From positions 1 through 64,000 of the forward strand of contig JABIHA010000058.1 in assembly GCA_018649885.1 (NCBI GenBank): a stretch of DNA of 64,000 nucleotides, given 5' to 3'. Within the stretch, counting starts at the first letter, position 1. Every line of letters starts with the position of its first letter. A program made the translations under genes and the position numbers. This document shows, in pieces, positions 40,110 to 47,396 of this stretch. This DNA comes from Bacteriovoracaceae bacterium (GTDB lineage Bacteria; Bdellovibrionota; Bacteriovoracia; Bacteriovoracales; Bacteriovoracaceae). Under the pieces are notes generated by a model. It did no database searches. It saw only the letters and a program-made list of their open reading frames with translations, and had not been told where the DNA came from.

Positions 40110-41404
40110 AGTGCACAGTCCTACTTATCGCTTTCATTTTCTCATACGCACATGCACTGGAGCGGCCTTCGCTTCAGGCAATAATAGACTCAACTCCTAA
40201 AGATGCAACAGTAGTGCTTAAGGCCGGAACATACCAAGGCCCGGTAATAGTAAATAAAGCAATCACCATCGATGGTCGAAATGAAGTGATCTTCGATGGC
40301 GGTGGTAAAGGAAGCGTTATTACTATCTTGGCAGATGGTGTTGTAGTAAAAAACTTAAAGGTAATTAATTCAGGTGACAGCCATGACAAAATGGATGCTG
40401 GAATACTTGTAAGGTCATCAAATAACAAATTTCACAACAATATAATTTCCAATACTCTATTTGGATTTAATTTAGCTAAATCTCACAACAATGAATTAAT
40501 TGGAAATGATATCTCGTCAAAAAAAGTTGACCTAGGTATGCGCGGTGATGGCATAAAAGTATGGGCGAGTAACAACAACCTCTTTTCCAAAAATATCATT
40601 CACGACTCAAGGGATATGGTGATTTGGTATTCTGATGGGAATAAGGTTTTGGATAATAAGGGGTGGAATAATCGCTACTCACTACACTTCATGTATTCTG
40701 GCGCCAATACCGTTCTTAGAAATAAATATAGAAATAGTGCTGTAGGAATTTTCTTGATGTACTCCCATGATACCGTCATTGAAAACAATCAAATTAGTTT
40801 CTCAACAGGTGGTACCGGTATGGGAATCGGTATGAAAGAAGTGGATAATCTAACAATACGATTTAATAGTATCGTTTACAACACAACGGGCATCTATCTC
40901 GATCAGTCTCCTCATAAACCATCCGCTCACAATATAATTTTTGGCAATACAATAGCTCACAACAAAGATGGGGTTGTTCTCCATGGCACACTGATAAACA
41001 ATGTTTTTAAAGGAAATGCATTTCTAGATAATATTGAAGACGTCTATGTTCATTCAAATGGGACTGCAAGTGAAAATATTTGGAGCGGTAATTATTGGGC
41101 AGATTATGAAGGATTTGACAGAAATAGCGATGGATATGGTGACTACAAATTCACCAAGAAGAAATATTTTGCCCAGCAATGGATCGAGCACCCCAATGGA
41201 AAATTCTTCTATGGCTCACCTATTTTGTCTGTCTTAAATTTTTTATCAAGGCTTGCTCCATTATCTGAGCCCATTTTTGTTCTCGAAGACAAAAAACCTA
41301 TCTTTTTTAAGAATTCAAAGTTAAGACTTTCATCAAACAATATGGTTTTTGACCGCAGTGAGCTAATCTTTGATGAAGATCTAGAAGATGACGAGGATTA
41401 TTAA
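40106..41404 (+). CDS. nosD: NosD, periplasmic beta-helix protein for NosZ copper insertion
   Basis: 432 residues. A signal peptide (MKCTVLLIAFIFSYAHA) precedes right-handed beta-helix repeats full of N-x-I/V turns (NNEIIGN-type: NKFHNNIISN, NNELIGNDIS, NTIAHNKDG), the pattern of NosD/CASH proteins. With NosF and NosY it forms the ABC-linked machine that completes the CuZ centre. Overlaps nosB by 4 bp. Confidence 0.92.
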   Translation: MKCTVLLIAFIFSYAHALERPSLQAIIDSTPKDATVVLKAGTYQGPVIVNKAITIDGRNEVIFDGGGKGSVITILADGVVVKNLKVINSGDSHDKMDAGILVRSSNNKFHNNIISNTLFGFNLAKSHNNELIGNDISSKKVDLGMRGDGIKVWASNNNLFSKNIIHDSRDMVIWYSDGNKVLDNKGWNNRYSLHFMYSGANTVLRNKYRNSAVGIFLMYSHDTVIENNQISFSTGGTGMGIGMKEVDNLTIRFNSIVYNTTGIYLDQSPHKPSAHNIIFGNTIAHNKDGVVLHGTLINNVFKGNAFLDNIEDVYVHSNGTASENIWSGNYWADYEGFDRNSDGYGDYKFTKKKYFAQQWIEHPNGKFFYGSPILSVLNFLSRLAPLSEPIFVLEDKKPIFFKNSKLRLSSNNMVFDRSELIFDEDLEDDEDY

Positions 41405-41405
41405 T

Positions 41406-42056
41406 ATGATTTGTTTAGAAAATGTTGGAAAGAAATTTTTTAAACACCATGTTTTATCAAAAATTAATCTCAAGTTAAATTCTTCAGACCGCATAGCTAT
41501 TATCGGTGGTAATGGGGCCGGCAAGACAACTCTTTTTAGATGCCTACTTGGTCATTACACCCACCAGGGTAATATCACCATATTTGGGAGAAATGCCAGG
41601 CGCAATAGAGTGGAGCTATTAAAAGATGTAGGCTTTGTCCCCCAGATCCCTCCTCCCATCCAAATGACTGTTGAAGAATTAATCAACTTTAATCTTTCAA
41701 TCTCAGATACTGTGACAAAAGATGATATTTTTAGCGTTGCCAGTGATTTGAAACTAGATATTTTAGAGCATCAAAAAAAACCATTTTTCAAATTCTCTGG
41801 AGGAATGCAACAAAAACTTTTAATCGCTTTGGCCTTAGCAAAAAAACCTAAATTATTAGTTTTAGATGAACCTGCGGCCAACCTAGATCCTTATGGCAGA
41901 GAGATTTTCTTTGAAAGGCTTCAAGAAATCCCCAAGGAAACAATCGTTCTACTCACCAGCCATAGAGTTAATGAGGTGAAAAATTTTGTCAATCGTGTGA
42001 TCGAGATGGATTGTGGCAATGTAATTGGCGATCAAAGATTTGAGGTAATAAAGTGA
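41406..42056 (+). CDS. nosF: NosF, ABC transporter ATPase
   Basis: I choose the ATG at 41406 (MICLENVGKKFF, GAGGA 8 bases upstream, inside the end of nosD) over an in-frame ATG at 41388. 216 residues with Walker A GGNGAGKTT (K40), signature FSGGMQQK, Walker B LLVLDEPAANLDP and a switch His (LLTSHRV). It powers the NosFY complex. Its end overlaps nosY by 4 bp. Confidence 0.93.
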   Translation: MICLENVGKKFFKHHVLSKINLKLNSSDRIAIIGGNGAGKTTLFRCLLGHYTHQGNITIFGRNARRNRVELLKDVGFVPQIPPPIQMTVEELINFNLSISDTVTKDDIFSVASDLKLDILEHQKKPFFKFSGGMQQKLLIALALAKKPKLLVLDEPAANLDPYGREIFFERLQEIPKETIVLLTSHRVNEVKNFVNRVIEMDCGNVIGDQRFEVIK

Positions 42057-42880
42057 AAAGCTTTAACTCCATTGTTTATACTGAGATTCGCGAATCTATG
42101 CGAACTAAATGGTTTTTTCTATATAGCTTAATTTTTGGTGGCGCAGTTATTACGCTCTACTCACTAGGAATTACAGAATCTCAAGTTTTAGGTTTTGTGG
42201 GTATCAGTAGAGTTTTGATCATTTTCATTCAGCTATGTCTTGCAATCCTGCCTATTTTTATTTTAATTTCAACAGTACGGGCAGTTGTAGGTGATAGAGA
42301 GACCCATGTTTTAGAATATTTTCTATCCATGCCCATTTCTTTAAGAGCATATTTTTGGGGGAAATTTCTTGGAAAATTACTAGTTGTTTTTATTCCTACC
42401 GCCTTGGCCCTGATCGGCGCTACTCTTTGGGGTTTTATTAAAGGTCTTGAAGTGGCATTGCCTTCAGTATTTCTCTATATTGTCCTACTATTCTCTCTCA
42501 TTATATGTTTTCTAGGCCTTGGCATGTTCATTTCATCTATTGTCAAAAAAGTGGAATGGGCCCTTGGGTTATCTTTTCTTATTTGGCTTACACAGCTTTT
42601 ATTCATAGACGTGCTACTTATCGGTATTATGCTCAAATACCAAATTAAAGAAACTTTAATTGTGGCAGTTACCCTCTTAAATCCACTTCAAGTTTTTAGA
42701 GTCGCCTCGATCCTCGTTTTCGATCCAGAAGGATCGATTTTAGGTCCCTCATCATATGTGATTCTAGACTCTATTGGTCGAACTGGTTTTTTAGTTTTTT
42801 CCACGATCTACCCTATAAGTATTGGCTTTCTACTGGCAATTCTTGGATACAGTATTTTTCGAAAAGGTGACCTGGTCTAA
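42053..42880 (+). CDS. nosY: NosY, ABC transporter membrane subunit
   Basis: 275 residues with about six TM helices (WFFLYSLIFGGAVITLYSLG, LAILPIFILISTV, FLGKLLVVFIPTALALIGA, VFLYIVLLFSLIICFLGLG, LSFLIWLTQLLFIDVLLIG and a C-terminal one) and the GDRETHVLEYFLSMPIS segment of NosY. Last gene of the plus-strand run; its stop overlaps the stop of the convergent nosH. Confidence 0.92.
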   Translation: MKSFNSIVYTEIRESMRTKWFFLYSLIFGGAVITLYSLGITESQVLGFVGISRVLIIFIQLCLAILPIFILISTVRAVVGDRETHVLEYFLSMPISLRAYFWGKFLGKLLVVFIPTALALIGATLWGFIKGLEVALPSVFLYIVLLFSLIICFLGLGMFISSIVKKVEWALGLSFLIWLTQLLFIDVLLIGIMLKYQIKETLIVAVTLLNPLQVFRVASILVFDPEGSILGPSSYVILDSIGRTGFLVFSTIYPISIGFLLAILGYSIFRKGDLV

Positions 42881-43743
42881 ATTAGCTTATCAAGATATTT
42901 AATACTTGGAGTTAAGGCAGTATCGTCACAGACATCAACGCAGAGTCCACAACGAGTGCATTCCCCCGAGGCTATATACTCCCCAATACCTTTATTGACG
43001 GTATCTTTTAAAACAAAAGGTACCATACACACTGCCTGACACTCTTTGCAGTTTGAGCACTTATTTGGATCCCAATGAATTTTGACAGGAGAAATCATTC
43101 CCAGGCTTATATAGCTGACTCCAACAGGGCAAAAGTACTTGCACCACGCTCTTTTACTGAATAATACTTCTAGCGCGAGCATGAAAAAGACAATCACTAA
43201 AATAAGACTTGGCCCATAGACAAAACTTCGACTGAGTCCGCTGACAGGATTTATAAATTCAAAGACAGTAAATCCTGTCACAAAGGCCAAAATGAGAAAG
43301 ACAAAAAATAGGTAGTATTTTATTTTTCTATTAAAGGTCTGGTTTTTAAATTTGATCAGGCCCTTTTTTCGCAAAGTTTTGTGAAAAAACTCAGCAATTT
43401 CAGAAAGGGCGCCGTAAGGACAAACCCATGAACAAAATGAGCGTCCGCCAATGAGAATGTAGAGCACAACAATAGTAACAAGGCCTATGACTAAATTAGT
43501 TTTTACCATTTTACTGGCCAACATAATTTGTAGAGAGGCAAAGGGATCGGCAAGGTGCAATCCTAAAAACCTTGATGCACTAAGGGATCCTTCAAGGATT
43601 TGAATATCAAAATAAAATGAAGCAAAGAAAAATAAGTTAATAAAAATGAGTGATATCCAGCGAAGAATTCTCCATTTACGAGGAGATTGGTTTTCTTTAA
43701 TAGAGATTTCTCTGCGTCCAGGACCTTTTTTTAATGTACTCAT
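42877..43743 (-). CDS. nosH: NosH, NapH-type membrane ferredoxin
   Basis: 288 residues with four to five TM helices, two CxxxCP motifs (CSWVCPYG, CKYFCPVG) and a C-terminal ferredoxin domain with CSNCKECQAVC and CTRCGLCVDVC for two [4Fe-4S] clusters. NapH-type proteins take electrons from quinol. Its ATG overlaps the nosG stop (ATGA). Head-on to nosY with overlapping stops. Confidence 0.85.
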   Translation of the reverse strand: MSTLKKGPGRREISIKENQSPRKWRILRWISLIFINLFFFASFYFDIQILEGSLSASRFLGLHLADPFASLQIMLASKMVKTNLVIGLVTIVVLYILIGGRSFCSWVCPYGALSEIAEFFHKTLRKKGLIKFKNQTFNRKIKYYLFFVFLILAFVTGFTVFEFINPVSGLSRSFVYGPSLILVIVFFMLALEVLFSKRAWCKYFCPVGVSYISLGMISPVKIHWDPNKCSNCKECQAVCMVPFVLKDTVNKGIGEYIASGECTRCGLCVDVCDDTALTPSIKYLDKLI

Positions 43744-44642
43744 ACCACACTCCCTTTTTCAAATTGTGGTGTAATCACAATACAGGGGTCCTCAACAGGG
43801 CACTCCATTTCACAAACTCCACAACCAACACAGCTATTTTGGATATGGGGCCTAAATGAGCCTGTAGAAGCTGAGTCCTCTTTAAAAATAATAGGCTTTT
43901 CATCTTTAATAGGACATTTTTCAAGACATATTCGGCATGTCGTTTGACTTTGCTGGGCCTGCTTGGCAGATTCCGCGAGGGTGTTTACATCTTTAGATGT
44001 TTTTATTTTTCCAGCAATTTCTAATGCCAACTTTTCACCATCACTTTTAGTACCAAGGCCAAATGATGAAATTAATAATTGTTTCTCTGCATCTGTAAAT
44101 CTAGAGACTAATTCTTTAATTGTTTTTGTAAGTTTAATCTTTTTTAAAATTGGGCCTTGTCCTGAAAAACCCAGAGCTATTTGATTAAAGGTATAGACAA
44201 GATCATTTTCTTTTTTTACAGCGAGGCAAGTTTTTGGACTTCTAAGTACGGCCAGGCCCATATCAGCATCTTTCCCCTCAGATAGGTCATGGTTTAAAGA
44301 TCCTGTTGGACAGGCAAGTACACACGGTAGGCCCTTGCATAGCACGCAAGCTTGCTCTCTGGCAGTTATATAGGGTGTTCCAAAACCAAAACCCTGGTCG
44401 AAGCCAGCTAGATTAATGGCCTTTGGAGGACAAACTTGAAGGCACTGTCCACACTTTATACATGAGGCAAGAAAAAGATCTTCATCAAGTGCCCCTGGAG
44501 GCCTTAAGAGTAGTTTCTTTCTTCGCAGCACAAATTTACTGCCGAAACCAAGACCAAAAGTGCCAACAGCGATGGTGACCACAGAACTTTTGAAAAATTT
44601 TCTTCGATTTGTCTTATCTGTGAAATTCTTAAATATGCCCAT
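43740..44642 (-). CDS. nosG: NosG, NapG-type periplasmic ferredoxin
   Basis: 300 residues with a twin-arginine-like signal (NRRKFFKSSVVTIAVGTFGLGFG). Four [4Fe-4S] motifs: CIKCGQCLQVCP, CVLCKGLPCVLACP, CRICLEKCP and CVGCGVCEMECP. With NosH it would pass electrons from quinol towards the cytochromes and NosZ. First gene of the two-gene minus-strand operon. Unlike most clade II clusters it is not on the nosZ strand. Confidence 0.85.
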   Translation of the reverse strand: MGIFKNFTDKTNRRKFFKSSVVTIAVGTFGLGFGSKFVLRRKKLLLRPPGALDEDLFLASCIKCGQCLQVCPPKAINLAGFDQGFGFGTPYITAREQACVLCKGLPCVLACPTGSLNHDLSEGKDADMGLAVLRSPKTCLAVKKENDLVYTFNQIALGFSGQGPILKKIKLTKTIKELVSRFTDAEKQLLISSFGLGTKSDGEKLALEIAGKIKTSKDVNTLAESAKQAQQSQTTCRICLEKCPIKDEKPIIFKEDSASTGSFRPHIQNSCVGCGVCEMECPVEDPCIVITPQFEKGSVV

Positions 44643-44767
44643 ACTGTAATTGTAATATAAATGGAAACACTTGAAAAGTATCTCTATAGCGTAGTTAGGC
44701 CACCGAGTAGAATTGTTTTAAACATGATAAAACTCAAGTTTGAAGGGCAGTGGAAACTTCTATCAAA

Positions 44768-45241
44768 TCATTTCTTTATTCCCATCTTTTCAAAATGGGA
44801 TATATTAGTTTCATCGTAGTTGTAGCTATTAGAAATCACTCCTAAATTTATTCCGCGGTCTTTCAAGCTGGCAAGTGTTTCACAAAGATCTTCTTCCATA
44901 ACAAGATGCTTGCTATAGATTGAGTTTTGCTTATTTAGAGCTTCTATTTTCTGAGAAGTAGTTAGCACGATACTTCTTTTCTCTAAAAATGGATTAAGGA
45001 AATCCTCAATAGGGTATTCTATTAGATGTTCTTTTCTTCTTGGGGTCACATAAGATAGCCATGGGTTTAAGAATTCACGCTCTAGCTCAATTGGTGAAAC
45101 TGCCAGATTGCTAAACTGGCTTAGATATTTGGCCATCTCGACTACCCCAAGCATTTCTTTCTCATCATCACTTGGACCTTCGTGAAAACGAAGTAAGGTA
45201 TTACCCATATCCATAAATATAGTTTCAATTTTTGGTTTCAT
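44768..45241 (-). CDS. Truncated HAD-family phosphatase
   Basis: About 157 residues from ATG 45241. Motif I is TIFMDMGNTLL (D11) and motif II is GVISNSYN. It stops after FEKMGIKK, just before the place where the family's motif III Lys and motif IV Asp pair should be (normal length about 220). The stretch to 44643 has no continuing frame. Probably inactive; it may be a decaying gene. Confidence 0.65.
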   Translation of the reverse strand: MKPKIETIFMDMGNTLLRFHEGPSDDEKEMLGVVEMAKYLSQFSNLAVSPIELEREFLNPWLSYVTPRRKEHLIEYPIEDFLNPFLEKRSIVLTTSQKIEALNKQNSIYSKHLVMEEDLCETLASLKDRGINLGVISNSYNYDETNISHFEKMGIKK

Positions 45242-45243
45242 GA

Positions 45244-45730
45244 TCAATTTCTCTCTCTATTCAGCTCAAAAAGAAACTCACCTTTAGCACCACTAAAAAC
45301 ATATAGTTTTTCCATGATCAGAAATTGATCATCCCTTTCGTAGGCACCAGTTATGAAATCATCAATACCATCATCATCTAGGTCTCCAATGCTGTGGATG
45401 CTGAGACCAAGGTATGAGAAATCATTAATTCCTTTTGATTGACCCGGTATTCAATGGGATTTTCAAGTCCAGATTTCTTTAACCAACTTTTGTATTTAGT
45501 AGATTTTTTCAACTCTCCAACTTGGGTAAGTAGTTAAATTGAGTTTTTTAAGATGATGGTTTGACCTGAGCTTAACTCACTAGAGGAATCTAGTTTATTC
45601 CACACAGCAATTTTGTCAGACATTTTGATATTTCCGTATTAGAATTTTCCTTACCTCTTGTTCCAAAAGCTGGAGAAATGGCAAATAAGAAGAAAGTAAA
45701 AATGAATAACCTACAAAGCAATGAACCCAT
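45244..45730 (-). pseudogene. Decayed secreted FG-GAP-repeat gene
   Basis: An ATG at 45730 gives a signal peptide (MGSLLCRLFIFTFFLF) running to GTRGKENSNTEISK, but the frame is lost at an A-run near 45623. Another frame resumes MSDKIAVWNKLDSSSELSSG and stops at 45534. A third frame near 45434-45244 encodes GLSIHSIGDLDDDGIDDFITGAYE, a clear FG-GAP (integrin-alpha-like) repeat, then stops next to the HAD start. The parts look like one secreted protein destroyed by deletions and frameshifts. Confidence 0.6.
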
Positions 45731-45964
45731 TGAACTATTTTAGCACAGTATTAAATTGCAGCATCCTCACCGCGCTTAATTTACTTTCATGTCCCCAAAC
45801 CTGACTAACTAATTATGTCCGTTATTACTCGCAAAGGGCCAAATTTTTCCTGTTTGGGGTTAATTTAACCTAACTAATTAATAATGGGGATTAAAAGACG
45901 AAATGTTACATAAGAGGTTCGCATAAACCGTGCGCTACCACTAAACACAACTTCTCTATGACGG

Positions 45965-47365
45965 ATGAGGATGAAAAAAGTAAGAAAAATTTCGTTGTTA
46001 TTTATTGCGACCATCAGCTGTCTGTTTGCACAAAATACCAAGCCCGCGGCTAACAATAACTTCTTTGAGTTGGCGGTTAAGGCCCAAAACAATGGGAACC
46101 TATATCAGGCGATAGATTATTACCAACGAGAGCTGTCAAAAAGACCTTATAACATCAAGGCCCATTTAAATTTGGCAACACTATATTACGGAGTGAAAGA
46201 ATACCAAAAGGCCCATTTTGTAATGTCAGAAATTTTAGAGCTAAATCCATTTAATCTAGAAGCAAATTATAATATGGGAATGATGTATTCCAAGGAAAGA
46301 AAGTGGAGTAAAGCAGCAAAATATCTTATTACAGCGGCCAAACTAAGACCAGCAGATTTTGATTCCCAGTACCAGCTGACTCGTGTTTATTCAATGTATA
46401 TGCCTTTTTCTGTAACAGAGCAACAGTATGTGGAACTGCTACAACTCAAACCTGCTGATATTTCAATTAGAGTGCAACACGCAGATTTTCTTATTAAAAA
46501 CAAAAAATATGAACAAGCCGAAAAAGAATATTGGAAGCTACTTAGTCTTGATAAGAAAAATTTTAATATTAACTACCAATATGCAACTCTTTTAGATCTT
46601 ATGAAAGATCGCGTTGATAATGCAATTAAACAATATCAAAACGTACTCCTTTTAAATGAAAATCATAGTCAGGCCCGTTATAATTTGGCCTTTAATTATG
46701 AAAAAATGAAAAATTGGGAGCTGGCAAAAAAGCACTACACATCTATCACTGTGAATGATCCAAACTTCTACCAGGCCCATATTAGGCTAGGAGTACTCGC
46801 TAGAAGAGAGAGCAAAGATGATAAAGCATTTTATCATTTTGATCGTGTGATCAAACTAAGGCCCAAGGAAATTATCTCCTACGAAGAAAAGGCCCTTATT
46901 TATATCAAGCAAGAAAAATTTGATAAAGCGGCTGAGCAATACCTTACTATATCAAGATACCATCCAAGGTATGCTAAGGCCTATATTTTTAAAGGATGGT
47001 TGTTTGAACAACTGGGACAGGTCCTTCGGGCTGAAAAAGAATACCAGCATGCCTTAAAGGTAGACAGTAACTCACTTGAATCATTACTTAGTCTCGTCGA
47101 ATTCTATCATAGTCATGGACGTGTCGATGATGCCAAGCAAGTGTACAAAGATATACTAAAAAGAGACCATCGCAATGACTTGGCCAAATATCGGTTGGGT
47201 CAAATTTATCATGGTCAACAAAGTTTCAATCAAGCAAAGCTTTACTTCAATAAAATAACAAAAGAGTCAAAGTACTACTCCCAATCACAAACTGAATTAA
47301 AAAATATAGAAGATACCATTGCAAAAAATAAAAAGGATGTTCAAAGATTACCTGCGAGTGAATAA
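45965..47365 (+). CDS. Secreted TPR-repeat protein
   Basis: 466 residues with a signal peptide (MKKVRKISLLFIATISCLFAQ). The rest is about nine to ten TPR units, with typical pairs such as NLYQAIDYYQRELSKRPYNIKAHLNLATLYY and HYTSITVNDPNFYQAHIRLGVL. TPR arrays hold partner proteins. The LysM/SPOR protein starts 31 bp later on the same strand, so the two probably share an operon and perhaps a cell-wall complex. Start could be 45965 or 45971. Confidence 0.85.
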   Translation: MRMKKVRKISLLFIATISCLFAQNTKPAANNNFFELAVKAQNNGNLYQAIDYYQRELSKRPYNIKAHLNLATLYYGVKEYQKAHFVMSEILELNPFNLEANYNMGMMYSKERKWSKAAKYLITAAKLRPADFDSQYQLTRVYSMYMPFSVTEQQYVELLQLKPADISIRVQHADFLIKNKKYEQAEKEYWKLLSLDKKNFNINYQYATLLDLMKDRVDNAIKQYQNVLLLNENHSQARYNLAFNYEKMKNWELAKKHYTSITVNDPNFYQAHIRLGVLARRESKDDKAFYHFDRVIKLRPKEIISYEEKALIYIKQEKFDKAAEQYLTISRYHPRYAKAYIFKGWLFEQLGQVLRAEKEYQHALKVDSNSLESLLSLVEFYHSHGRVDDAKQVYKDILKRDHRNDLAKYRLGQIYHGQQSFNQAKLYFNKITKESKYYSQSQTELKNIEDTIAKNKKDVQRLPASE

Positions 47366-47396
47366 GAGGTAATTGAAAATCAAAAGTAGGTCAGAC

